From JBKECF01 sp047974375 (GTDB lineage: Bacteria; Bacillota; Clostridia; Lachnospirales; CAMZNU01): a stretch of DNA of 11,447 nt. Where the stretch lies: the NCBI GenBank assembly GCA_047974375.1, contig JBKECF010000096.1:1-11447 (forward strand), in the 5' to 3' direction. The notes beneath the pieces were generated by a model. That model worked only from the letters and a program-made list of their open reading frames with translations, ran no database searches and was not told the origin of the DNA. Below are positions 1 to 8,024 of the stretch, piece by piece. Both the position numbers and the translations under genes were made by a program. Every line of letters begins with the position of its first letter. Within the stretch, counting starts at the first letter, position 1.

Positions 1-30
1 TAAAGTGGATGGAACGGATTTTGATTTTAG
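1..30. repeat. Terminal direct repeat, left copy
   Basis: These 30 bases are identical, in direct orientation, to 11418-11447. The match begins at the first base and its partner ends at the last base of the window, which is the signature of a circular or head-to-tail repeated molecule cut at an arbitrary point. The sequence is coding (galM residues around V199 to F206) and not palindromic, so it does not look like an attachment site or transposon end. Confidence 0.97.
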
Positions 31-388
31 AGAGAAAAAACTAGTGGGAGATATTAAAGAAAAAACACATCCGAATTTATTAACCCATAAGGGTTATGAC
101 AGTTGTTTTGTATTTGATAAATATAAAGAAAATAAATTAATATTAGAACATAATAAAAGTGGTAGAACTATGGAAATAGAAACAACTTACCCTGCTGTAG
201 TAATTTGTTCATTTAATGGAATTTGTGATATTGAATTTGATGGAGGTAAAGCTGTTCAACATGGTGCCTTTGCCATTGAACCTCAATATGTTCCGAATGC
301 AATAAATAGAAAGGATTTTGACCAACCTATAACTGGTCCAGATTACGATTATTTTGAAAAAATTGTATATAGTTTTAATGTTAAATAG
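1..388 (+). CDS. galM: Aldose 1-epimerase, C-terminal part (continues from the right end of the window)
   Basis: This is the 3' part of the mutarotase gene that begins at 10828. The frame is open from base 2 to the TAG at 386-388. A GTG at base 5 could be mistaken for a start, but it has no ribosome binding site and lies inside the 30-bp repeat shared with the right end, where the upstream frame runs straight through it. In the joined 325-residue protein this part gives residues 198-325. It contains the GT-FDFR element (201-207), the GYD motif with the catalytic-type Asp230, and the IEPQ motif with the general-base-type Glu290. These match Asp243 and Glu304 of Lactococcus lactis GalM in order and spacing. 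The gene ends 79 bp from the convergent ROK kinase gene, with a shared hairpin terminator between them. Confidence 0.93.
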   Translation, partial: KVDGTDFDFREKKLVGDIKEKTHPNLLTHKGYDSCFVFDKYKENKLILEHNKSGRTMEIETTYPAVVICSFNGICDIEFDGGKAVQHGAFAIEPQYVPNAINRKDFDQPITGPDYDYFEKIVYSFNVK

Positions 389-400
389 AAAATATTTAAT

Positions 401-447
401 AATAAAAACCACCTTATGCCAACTTTGGGTTGCAGGTGGTTTTTATT
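401..447. terminator. Bidirectional hairpin terminator between galM and the ROK kinase gene
   Basis: A perfect 13-bp stem pairs 401-413 (AATAAAAACCACC) with 435-447. A smaller imperfect stem inside the loop (about 417-423 with 429-434) stabilises it. The GC-rich core GGTGGT is followed by TTTTATTATT on the + strand, and the same core and T-run occur on the minus strand. It can therefore stop both galM, which ends at 388, and the long minus-strand operon, which ends at 468. This is the expected arrangement between convergent genes. Confidence 0.88.
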
Positions 448-467
448 ATTGTAAGTTTTTTAGATTT

Positions 468-1418
468 TTATACACTCATATCAGCTATTAAGGCAGCACC
501 AATAGTTGCGACATCGTCAATAGATTCGCATATATATACTTTTGGTACTTTTCTATTACCTATTATTTCTTTTTTTTGTAGTTCTGGCATAAGTCTTTTA
601 ATAAGGGCATTACCTTGTTTAGCGATACCACCGCTTAAGCAGATTTTATTAGGGAAATATAAATCACTGACATTCATTATTCCAATAGCAAGATTTCTTA
701 TATAGTCTTGTACTAATTTATTTGCAACAGCATCATTATTATCGGCAGCATCAAAGACCATTTTTGCATTAATTGAATCAATTATACCATCTGCTTTTTC
801 TAGTATTTGTGTTTGCATTCCCTGATGTATTGCTACTTTAGCATAATTTATAATTGCTGTAGCCGATGCATAGCTTTCAAAGCAACCTCTTTTACCACAT
901 CGGCACAAACGTCCTTCTGCATTTATAACCATATGCCCTAGTTCGGGAGAACGACCATTTTTGTTTATAAATAATTTACCGTTACTTACTACACCTGACC
1001 CAACGCCTGTTCCTAAGGTAATCATAGCAAAGTGATTATTTTTATCCTTTAAATACTCTCCACATACTGCTGCCACTGCATCATTACACAAAGTGGCAGG
1101 TATATTATAAACTTTTTCTAACATATCCGTAAAAGGTAATTGAGATATATCTAAATTATTTGGTTTTATAACTATCCCTTCTTTAGGGCTAATTTTTCCT
1201 GGAAATCCAGTACCTATTCTAATAATGTCATGGATAGTTTTTTGGTTTCTATCAAGTAATGCATCTATTACTTCAGTAATTGATTTTACTAATATATGTC
1301 CATTCTCACCGTTTTTTGTAAGGATTTGTATTTTATCGATTATTTCACTTTTATGATTTATAAGGCCAATAGATGTAGTCGTGCCACCTACATCTATACC
1401 AATATAGTATTTATTCAT
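468..1418 (-). CDS. ROK-family sugar kinase (glucokinase-like)
   Basis: A cytoplasmic ATP-dependent kinase of 316 residues, the usual length for ROK sugar kinases. The N-terminal phosphate-binding loop is GIDVGGTTTSIGL (7-19). The catalytic aspartate is D113 in LCNDAVAAV, the second nucleotide-binding segment is LGTGVGSG (135-142), and E159/H162 sit in PELGH. The structural zinc site is CRCGKRGC (C172, C174, C179), followed by FESYAS. There is no N-terminal helix-turn-helix, so it is a kinase and not a ROK repressor. The start is ATG with a GAGGT-type ribosome site a few bases upstream. It is the last gene of the minus-strand operon, 74 bp after the DUF3604 gene and before the shared terminator. 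It probably phosphorylates a hexose released by the pathway. Glucose is the default for the family, but mannose, fructose or an amino sugar cannot be excluded. Confidence 0.9.
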   Translation of the reverse strand: MNKYYIGIDVGGTTTSIGLINHKSEIIDKIQILTKNGENGHILVKSITEVIDALLDRNQKTIHDIIRIGTGFPGKISPKEGIVIKPNNLDISQLPFTDMLEKVYNIPATLCNDAVAAVCGEYLKDKNNHFAMITLGTGVGSGVVSNGKLFINKNGRSPELGHMVINAEGRLCRCGKRGCFESYASATAIINYAKVAIHQGMQTQILEKADGIIDSINAKMVFDAADNNDAVANKLVQDYIRNLAIGIMNVSDLYFPNKICLSGGIAKQGNALIKRLMPELQKKEIIGNRKVPKVYICESIDDVATIGAALIADMSV

Positions 1419-1492
1419 AATCTAAGTACCTCGCATAATATAAATATTTTCTGTATTAATAGCAATGATAATTACTATATTATCCATAAAAA

Positions 1493-3361
1493 TTAGTAGT
1501 TACTGTCGAACCAAATGGGGCTACTCCACAATATATGACGATTCTCTAAATTAACCCTTAAATAAATATATAAAATACTATCTAATGGTATTTCAAATTC
1601 ACCTTCAACAAATTTGTTTTTGCATATTATGGTTTCTACTACATCACTATCACATACTAATTCAATAGATTTAATTTTTGATGGTGATGCTACCATATAT
1701 GTAAACTTATTATTGCTAAATTGACAATTTATTATGGCTCTTTCGTGGGTTGATGCAATGGTTTGCCTATTTTTTAATGCTGAAAAAATATCTTCCCTAG
1801 TATTACTCATAGCATAAACTCCGGTTATACCGCCATAACCAGGATTGCCATCATGGCCATCACTATTAGCAGTAAAGCCCCATCGTTTGTTCATTTTTAA
1901 AAAATCATTTATTGTGTTACCTTTTACGTTATCTCGTGCTTTTAAAAGCATTGGATTATTATTATGTTCAAAACGTCCCCATTGACTGGAATATATTTCT
2001 GCTAAGCATTCAATATTATTGTCCGTTGGTGCCCAATTATCTATATTAAAACCTGAAAATTTATCTTCTTGCTGATCTTTTACTTGTCTGCCGCCTGCAT
2101 ACCTATGTAAATGTGGAATTGTGATTAATGGCTTGTCATTGTAATATTTCCATATATCTTTAATCTCTTTAACTTTTTCTTTGGGATAATCAAAATTAGA
2201 AAGACTATCACCAAAGACAATAACCGTATCTCCACGTTTACTATGTAGTTCTATCCCTGGGAATGTAACAAAACTGCCCTCTTCTAAATATTTATCGGCG
2301 TAGTTGCCTATGGTATTCCAAGTTTCTTCATCTATGTTTAAATCTCTATCATTATTAAATTCAAATGTTTGTTCTGAAAGTACCATGAAATCAAGGTTTG
2401 CAACTTCTTTGCCATAAGTATACACATCATCGGGGTATGCACCTCCGTCATTATCTCTAATATTGGCTGTTAAATTAGAATGTATATGTGTATCGCCCCA
2501 GTAAAGTTTATTTGCACTTTCCGAACAGAGTACTATTGTTTCTTTAATAGGTAATTTAGTACCTGTTACAGAAATAATAAAGCAACCTTCAGTTTTAGAT
2601 GTAAAACCAACTTCCTCAACAGTTACTGTATCTTTATTAACTAATTCATCTGTTATTATATTCTTTACTACTAACTTAAGCTGTTCGGTGCTAAAGTCAA
2701 AAATCGGATTATTAAAACGGTCCGAAGCTATAATTTTTACTTGACATAATTCTTTTGGGCGAATAACAGATGGACTAATTAGCTTAATGTAAGCTACTTC
2801 GTCAGGAATGATTTTTACCTTTGGAAATAGCTTTAAAATAACAGGTTTTCCATTACCTGCCCAATTTATGGTTGTTTCATAAGTTAAATATGTTCCTTTT
2901 CTTTTAAATGATGCTTCTCCTATATGAGATGGTGTTCCGTGGCCGTAAAGCCACGGTCTATTTATGCCACCAAAATGTATTTCAATAGTTTCATTTATTT
3001 CTAATTGCTCTCTGAATTCAATAACTGCTGCACGTGAGCTATCATCCCATCGGTGTATGTGTTGAAATTTTGTGTCAATTTTTTGTACGGATACTTCTGC
3101 CACTGTTATATTACTTGGTTGTTCAACATAAATATAGTTAGGCTTCCAGTAGTCGTAAGTTTGAAGATAGGTTTCTGAACGTTGGTGCTGATATGCTGGT
3201 ACTATAATTTTAAGCAACGTTCCCTTTGGTACCGGCTTATTATTAGCTTTATATTCTAAAATCCATTCTATTTCACTACTTACTACCAGTGTATCCGCAA
3301 TTTTTACATTAAAAGTACCAAATTCATTAATGTTAATATGGTTTTCTAAATTAGTATTCAC
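1493..3361 (-). CDS. DUF3604 protein with PHP-like metal site
   Basis: A 622-residue protein with no signal peptide or membrane segment, so probably cytoplasmic. Residues 1 to about 283 look like beta-rich accessory domains. From about 286 the DUF3604 signature begins with LYWGDTHIHSNLT. Possible metal ligands spread through this half resemble the PHP metallo-phosphoesterase superfamily: D290/H292/H294, E371 in GIEL, H417/H419 in TIPHLH, and D501/H503 in SDGHDGNPGYGG. Residues 531-541 (NRQTIASTHER) are typical of the family's C-terminal part. DUF3604 has no established substrate that I can cite. PHP relatives hydrolyse phosphoesters, so removing an ester substituent from an imported oligosaccharide is a guess. 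The start is a GTG 6 nt after AAGGAG. An earlier GTG overlapping that site is out of frame. The neighbours are the KdgF-type cupin and the ROK kinase. Confidence 0.85.
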   Translation of the reverse strand: MNTNLENHININEFGTFNVKIADTLVVSSEIEWILEYKANNKPVPKGTLLKIIVPAYQHQRSETYLQTYDYWKPNYIYVEQPSNITVAEVSVQKIDTKFQHIHRWDDSSRAAVIEFREQLEINETIEIHFGGINRPWLYGHGTPSHIGEASFKRKGTYLTYETTINWAGNGKPVILKLFPKVKIIPDEVAYIKLISPSVIRPKELCQVKIIASDRFNNPIFDFSTEQLKLVVKNIITDELVNKDTVTVEEVGFTSKTEGCFIISVTGTKLPIKETIVLCSESANKLYWGDTHIHSNLTANIRDNDGGAYPDDVYTYGKEVANLDFMVLSEQTFEFNNDRDLNIDEETWNTIGNYADKYLEEGSFVTFPGIELHSKRGDTVIVFGDSLSNFDYPKEKVKEIKDIWKYYNDKPLITIPHLHRYAGGRQVKDQQEDKFSGFNIDNWAPTDNNIECLAEIYSSQWGRFEHNNNPMLLKARDNVKGNTINDFLKMNKRWGFTANSDGHDGNPGYGGITGVYAMSNTREDIFSALKNRQTIASTHERAIINCQFSNNKFTYMVASPSKIKSIELVCDSDVVETIICKNKFVEGEFEIPLDSILYIYLRVNLENRHILWSSPIWFDSNY

Positions 3362-3428
3362 TATTCACTCCTTAAGAATATTTTTACATAAATAATGCAA
3401 GGGGCTATTTTCTAATTCCTTGGTATAA

Positions 3429-3758
3429 TTATTCTAAAAAATCTTCTCTAGCAGGTGTAAAAACATCAATTAATAGTCCGTCTGTAATAGCAACGGCACC
3501 ATGAATAATATTAGGTTGTTTATAAAGAACGTCACCTTTTTTGACGATTTTTTTTTGCTCGCCAACTGTGAATTCAAATTCTCCTTCTAGAATATATGTT
3601 ACTTGCTCATGTGGATGTGAATGCAAGGTACCAACAGCATCTTTTTGAAAAGACATTTCTACCATCATTATATTATCGCTGTATGCCATGATTTTTCTTT
3701 TTACACCATTACCTAAATCTTTCGTTTCAATTTCATTATTATAATTAAAGTTATTCAT
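3429..3758 (-). CDS. kdgF: KdgF-type cupin, probable unsaturated-uronate lineariser
   Basis: A 109-residue single-domain cupin, full length for KdgF. The metal ligands are H46, H48, Q52 and H86 (LHSHPHEQ, then IIHG). The residues that act in characterised KdgF proteins are also present: D98, F100 and R104 in DVFTPAREDFL. KdgF converts 4,5-unsaturated uronate monomers, produced by pectate or alginate lyases, into the open-chain keto form. That feeds the KduI/KduD or DehR route to 2-keto-3-deoxygluconate, and those later genes are not in this window. ATG start with AGGAG 8 nt upstream, 67 bp after the lyase-like gene. It is the strongest clue that the operon handles a uronic-acid glycan. Related small cupins exist with other roles, but retention of the D-F-R triad favours KdgF. 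Confidence 0.82.
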   Translation of the reverse strand: MNNFNYNNEIETKDLGNGVKRKIMAYSDNIMMVEMSFQKDAVGTLHSHPHEQVTYILEGEFEFTVGEQKKIVKKGDVLYKQPNIIHGAVAITDGLLIDVFTPAREDFLE

Positions 3759-3825
3759 ACATTATTCTCCTAAAAATATTATGCCATTTTTTTACTTGTG
3801 CCCTATTAATTGTAACTATAAAACA

Positions 3826-6159
3826 TTAAATATATTGAGTCCTGTCTTCGCCTTGAATCCACTCTAAGTTATCATTATTATACTCTAATTTAAGAATATT
3901 GAAACTAACTTTAATTAATAGTAGTTTTTCCATAAATTCTTCAAAACTGCAATTTTCGGTGGAATCACAAACTGCTACAAATGCGCTACGCCTATTATAC
4001 ATTCTAAATTCACAATCATAAAGAACATCATTAAATTTTTCTTTTTTACAACTGGTCCATATTCCTAAGAAAGACTTGTTCTTGCGTGCGAAAAGCCATT
4101 GACCTTTTTCTACAACTTTATCAAAGCGTTTCATAGGGAAGAATAAATGTGTAAAATCAATTGGATGCATATGACTAATATTATATATTCCCATAATATA
4201 ATTATTTACTTGTTTTATTGCTGGCATAATTCCATTTCCATACCAGTATCCAGGCCTCATTTTTGAATCATCAAAAGTACCCCCAGGATGATTTATAAAA
4301 ATTAAAGTATCATTGTCTAGAGCTAAGGTCCACATATGTTGTTGATAACCATATACACCGGGCTGAAAGAAGGTTGTCCCGTGGAACTTTTCATTTAATG
4401 ATTTTGTAAAGTGAAATGAACTTTTATTTGCATTTTGTATGTCGCAAATATTATCCCAAGCACGAAGATTGTTACTTTTAGGTGAAGAAACAGATGTTAG
4501 TGCAAAGTATTCATTTTTAGTTAAGTTTATTTCAGCATTTCCATTTTTATAGGATATGTTTTGACTGCTATTAATTAATTCATTTATACCTTCTGGTATT
4601 ATGTATTTTGTTGTAGCAAATGCCGAAATCCACATATCGTAAATATAGGGAGTGTTCAATGGAGAAATATAATTAATAAGGCTTTGCTCCCCTTGTGTAA
4701 ATGGATAGATTATATCTCTATATACTCTGCCTTGTGGCGAAATCACTGTTCCTTTAAAGGTATGTTTACAAAGCTGTGTAAGTAAAATATCTAAAACACA
4801 AATTGCTTTTTTAGATAAATTATCATCGGCAAAATCTATTATATTTAAAAGTGCGATTGTTGTAACACACATGTAACTACCACTTAAAAATTCCTCAAAT
4901 CCTTCCTCGAAAACATTATCTAGCCATTCTTCAACTTTTTTATAAGCTAAATTATATTGCTCTTGCCCTGTTCTGCCGCTTCTGTAAAATAGCTCCTCTG
5001 GAAATGTATTGCCAATAATTAATTGACATCCATAAAACATTAATGAATGATTTTCGCTCCAAAAACACATACCGTCTTTTCCATTTTCGTCCATCCAGTA
5101 TCTGTAATTTTTAATTACGTCAAGTATTTCACTGGATAATTCCTTAGTTAAGGTATAGTTTTTCATTAAACGGATTATTCCTATAAGTAAAAAATCTGAA
5201 CAATCTATTCTTGATTCAATTAGATTTAAATCATTTTTTATGGATTTAAGGGAGTCCTCTATTTTTCCTCCTAAGGCTAATTTACATAAAATATGGTATA
5301 TAGTAAATTTATTATCGTTTGGTCTTATTTCAAAGTCGAATTTCCATAATAATTCTAATATTTTATTTCTGCCTTCTTTAACAGATGTAATACTATCTAA
5401 ATATTCTACTTTTATATTTTCTATAAATTCACATTTTTTTGAACAAATATGATTTTTAAAGTTAATGAATAATTTAATTACTTTATCTTCTATTTTAATT
5501 GTACCCTTGAAGTTTTTTTCAATGATTTGAGTTTTACCACTCATCTCCAGAATAATTTCAAAAGGAGTTGCCTCACTAAATATAAGCCCATTATTCCACT
5601 TAATATTTTCAAGATAATTCTCTGCTTGAATGTATTTATTAAAGTCATGTAACTCTGTTAAAACATTTATAATATTTTTATGGAATATTTCGATACCAAA
5701 AAGACTTCTTGTATCTCTAACTCCTAAGTCAACTAATCTTAGAAATAATTTATTTAGTCCTTTTTTTAAGTTTAGCTTTATTTCTTTTTTTATAATGGGT
5801 TTATAAACCGGCTTATCTAATATTAATATTTTTTCTCCATTTAACCATATTTCAAGTGCTGAATAAGTCCAAACATTAATGGGTAAATTAACTTCCGATT
5901 TTGATTGGAGTTCAGTATATGCAAATCTTTCTACTTTAACAGGTAAGGGATAAAAGTTTGACCCATCAACAAAATAGTCATTACCTGTGTAATGATAGCT
6001 AAAAGTGTCATTATATGGATTCGGCAATTCACCTAAATACTCTTCAAACACTTCTTCACGCATCATCTTTTCAAAGGTCAATTGATTATCTGAATATCTT
6101 TCTATGCTAAATGGAACTGTTGGAAAATCTTTTACTAGCCATCTTTTTATATAACTCAT
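3826..6159 (-). CDS. Large cytoplasmic protein resembling toroid/beta-sandwich polysaccharide lyases
   Basis: A 777-residue protein without a signal peptide. Residues about 50-160 look like a beta-sandwich (hydrophobic strands, LEIWLNGEK, LNKLFLRL). Residues about 260-530 are helix-rich and carry WSENH (367-371), GFEEFLSGSY (420-429) and GRVY (477-480). From about 540 a beta-rich C-terminal part carries QHMW (607-610), RPGYWYGNG (635-643) and DFTHLFFP (668-675). Sandwich, helical toroid, then sandwich is the plan of heparinase-like and alginate-type lyases. N370/H371, Y429 and R478/Y480 are candidate catalytic residues by analogy with the Asn/His/Tyr/Arg sets of those families. I do not recognise a named CAZy family, and it could be a toroid hydrolase. 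Its start is 3 bp after the permease stop, and its AAAGGGG ribosome site lies in the permease's last codons, so translation is probably coupled. The next gene, a KdgF-type cupin, would act on lyase products. Confidence 0.72.
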   Translation of the reverse strand: MSYIKRWLVKDFPTVPFSIERYSDNQLTFEKMMREEVFEEYLGELPNPYNDTFSYHYTGNDYFVDGSNFYPLPVKVERFAYTELQSKSEVNLPINVWTYSALEIWLNGEKILILDKPVYKPIIKKEIKLNLKKGLNKLFLRLVDLGVRDTRSLFGIEIFHKNIINVLTELHDFNKYIQAENYLENIKWNNGLIFSEATPFEIILEMSGKTQIIEKNFKGTIKIEDKVIKLFINFKNHICSKKCEFIENIKVEYLDSITSVKEGRNKILELLWKFDFEIRPNDNKFTIYHILCKLALGGKIEDSLKSIKNDLNLIESRIDCSDFLLIGIIRLMKNYTLTKELSSEILDVIKNYRYWMDENGKDGMCFWSENHSLMFYGCQLIIGNTFPEELFYRSGRTGQEQYNLAYKKVEEWLDNVFEEGFEEFLSGSYMCVTTIALLNIIDFADDNLSKKAICVLDILLTQLCKHTFKGTVISPQGRVYRDIIYPFTQGEQSLINYISPLNTPYIYDMWISAFATTKYIIPEGINELINSSQNISYKNGNAEINLTKNEYFALTSVSSPKSNNLRAWDNICDIQNANKSSFHFTKSLNEKFHGTTFFQPGVYGYQQHMWTLALDNDTLIFINHPGGTFDDSKMRPGYWYGNGIMPAIKQVNNYIMGIYNISHMHPIDFTHLFFPMKRFDKVVEKGQWLFARKNKSFLGIWTSCKKEKFNDVLYDCEFRMYNRRSAFVAVCDSTENCSFEEFMEKLLLIKVSFNILKLEYNNDNLEWIQGEDRTQYI

Positions 6160-6162
6160 AAT

Positions 6163-7032
6163 CTACCCCTTTACTGAGCCTGATGTTAAACCAGACATAA
6201 AAAATTTACTTGTACATAAATATAATATAACAATAGGAATAATACTCATGGCGGAACCAGCAAACATTATATTCCAAGCCGCTGCACCATCTCCAGCATA
6301 TTTAAGTGAAACTACACCAACAGTCAGTGGTCTCATATCTGGATTAGAAAGAGTAAATACATTAGGCAAAATGTATTCGTTCCAACCAGCTCTAAAAGTT
6401 AACAAAGCTATTGTTGCTACAATAGGTTTAAGTACTGGTAAAATAATTTGAAGATAAGTTCGAAATAGCCCGCATCCGTCTATGGCTGCAGCATCATCTA
6501 ATTCTTTGGGAATAGAGGACATGTAGCCTCTAACTAAAAATATATTAGTTGCTTGGTGCTTACCGATTAAAATAATTACCACACCCAAAAGTGTTTGGTT
6601 TAAATTTAAATTAACAGCCAATTCAAATAGAGGTCTTAAAGAGACACTTCCAACATTTACAAACATAAAGGCTATTAATGAATTAAATAGTAACTTTTTG
6701 AATTTAAAATCCTTTCTAGCAAAAACATATCCTGCCATTGTAGATACAAACAATACGCCAATTGTAGTGAAAGTACTTAGAAATATACTATTTATTGTAT
6801 ATCTTCCGAAATTCCCCATAGTCCATGCGTCTATGTAATTAGAAAAAACAAATACATCTGGTAAAAAATTTGTTCCGCCAGAAACTAATTCTTTATTATT
6901 TTTAAATGATCCAAATATAATATATAAAATTGGATATAATGTGTATAATGTTAAAACTAGCAAAAATAAATACATTATTGTGTAAGATATATATTTTATT
7001 TTTTTATTTTCTACTGATTTATTTTTCTCCAT
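6163..7032 (-). CDS. CUT1 sugar ABC transporter permease, MalG type
   Basis: A 289-residue inner-membrane permease with about six hydrophobic segments, the first at about 15-40. The cytoplasmic EAA loop, which contacts the ATPase, is at about 176-200 (SIPKELDDAAAIDGCGLFRTYLQ is its core, ending in ILP). The C-terminus SGLTSGSVKG is typical of MalG/UgpE/MsmG partners. It starts 9 bp after the upstream permease gene, with its AGGAGG site overlapping that gene's stop codon, and the two products should form the heterodimeric channel. No ATPase gene lies in the window. Firmicute CUT1 systems commonly share one MsmX-type ATPase encoded elsewhere. The substrate is inferred only from the operon. Confidence 0.93.
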   Translation of the reverse strand: MEKNKSVENKKIKYISYTIMYLFLLVLTLYTLYPILYIIFGSFKNNKELVSGGTNFLPDVFVFSNYIDAWTMGNFGRYTINSIFLSTFTTIGVLFVSTMAGYVFARKDFKFKKLLFNSLIAFMFVNVGSVSLRPLFELAVNLNLNQTLLGVVIILIGKHQATNIFLVRGYMSSIPKELDDAAAIDGCGLFRTYLQIILPVLKPIVATIALLTFRAGWNEYILPNVFTLSNPDMRPLTVGVVSLKYAGDGAAAWNIMFAGSAMSIIPIVILYLCTSKFFMSGLTSGSVKG

Positions 7033-7041
7033 ATAATCCTC

Positions 7042-7956
7042 CTAATATACATCATCTAGTTTTTTGCTTGTTTTAAGATATATAACCGTAATTATTCCTA
7101 TTATAATGGCAGAAATTAAGCTAGCTGCTGCACCATATCCTATTTGTTGAGCTGAAAAACCAGTTTGTGTACCAAACATAAGTTCATAAATATATAGGAA
7201 CATAACTTTTGTTCTGTTTTGAGGTCCGCCATTAGTTAAAACCATTATACTTTCGTAATCTTTAAGAGCAGTAGTTATAGCTAACATTAAAATGATTTTT
7301 AAAATAGGACCTAACATAGGAATTGTAATATATTTAAAATTTTGAATTGAATTTGCACCATCCATTTTTGAGCTTTCGTAAACATCTGCAGAAATACTTT
7401 GTAAGCCTGCTAAAAACAAAATCATATAATTACCAAAACCACCCCAAATTGCCACAACTACAACAGATTTCATTGCATATTTCGCAGAGCCTAGCCAGTC
7501 AATTGGTTTATTTAGCATTCCCCAATCCATTAAATACGCATTTAGAATTCCGTTATATGCACTAAAAATAAAGTAAAATATCATGGAATAAACGGCGGTA
7601 CTTACAACAGTAGGTAGAAAGAAAGTAATTCGGAAAAAATTATGGCCCTTCATTTTATTATTAACTATAATTGCAGCTAGTAGAGCTAGTGGTATAGTAA
7701 ATATTAATTTGTATACTGTGTATTCAAAGGTATGAATTACAGAAAGCCAATAGACAGAATCCCTTGTGAAAAGCTTTATAAAATTATCGAAACCAACAAA
7801 GTAAGCGTTAAAGCCATCATAATTATAGAAAACATATTTAAATATCCAAAAAAATGGATATACAGATATAGCGAAAAATAATATTATTGTTGGGAGCAAC
7901 ATTAGAAATGTAGTAACTCCGCCATTTTTATATTGCTGAGATATTTTTTTAAACAT
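7042..7956 (-). CDS. CUT1 sugar ABC transporter permease, MalF/UgpA type
   Basis: A 304-residue integral membrane permease. The first membrane segment is about 15-43, and further ones lie around 78-98, 108-132, 165-187, 216-230 and 275-294. The EAA loop is at about 193-213 (ESSKMDGANSIQNFKYITIP), and TNGGPQNRT (241-249) is a periplasmic-side signature of this permease class. Two ATGs overlap at the start (7960 and 7956). The upstream one meets TAA after three codons, so the second, behind AGGAGGT, is the real start. It follows the binding-protein gene after 68 bp that contain a stem-loop. It pairs with the next gene to form the channel for the captured oligosaccharide. Confidence 0.93.
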   Translation of the reverse strand: MFKKISQQYKNGGVTTFLMLLPTIILFFAISVYPFFWIFKYVFYNYDGFNAYFVGFDNFIKLFTRDSVYWLSVIHTFEYTVYKLIFTIPLALLAAIIVNNKMKGHNFFRITFFLPTVVSTAVYSMIFYFIFSAYNGILNAYLMDWGMLNKPIDWLGSAKYAMKSVVVVAIWGGFGNYMILFLAGLQSISADVYESSKMDGANSIQNFKYITIPMLGPILKIILMLAITTALKDYESIMVLTNGGPQNRTKVMFLYIYELMFGTQTGFSAQQIGYGAAASLISAIIIGIITVIYLKTSKKLDDVY

Positions 7957-7983
7957 CCATTACCTCCTAAATTTAGAGTAATA

Positions 7984-8014
7984 AAATAGGCATTCGCAAT
8001 TAGAATACCTATTT
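7984..8014 (-). terminator. Stem-loop between binding-protein and permease genes (attenuating or stabilising)
   Basis: AAATAGG (7984-7990) pairs with CCTATTT (8008-8014). After one mismatch, ATTC (7992-7995) pairs with GAAT (8003-8006) around a 7-nt loop. On the transcribed strand it is followed by a short interrupted T-rich run (TATTTTATTACTC), so it would be a leaky terminator at most. It begins 11 bp after the stop of the binding-protein gene. Stem-loops in this position often let binding-protein mRNA accumulate above permease mRNA by partial termination or 3'-end protection. That role is inferred here. Confidence 0.6.
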
Positions 8015-8024
8015 AAATTATGTT

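Noticed and set aside
1..30. Terminal repeat as att site or transposon end
   Set aside because: It is inside a conserved coding motif of galM, has no inverted symmetry, and no recombinase or transposase gene is present. An arbitrary cut of a circular assembly explains it better.
5..388. A free-standing 127-residue gene starting at the GTG at base 5
   Set aside because: No ribosome site. The sequence is the continuation of the galM frame from the right end, and it carries only the C-terminal mutarotase motifs.
430..705. + strand open frame of 91 codons
   Set aside because: It lies antisense within the ROK kinase gene and the terminator, has no ribosome site and shows no family pattern. The other short + strand frames inside the operon genes were rejected for the same reason.
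468..1418. ROK-type transcriptional repressor (NagC/XylR)
   Set aside because: The protein begins directly with the kinase phosphate loop and has no helix-turn-helix domain.
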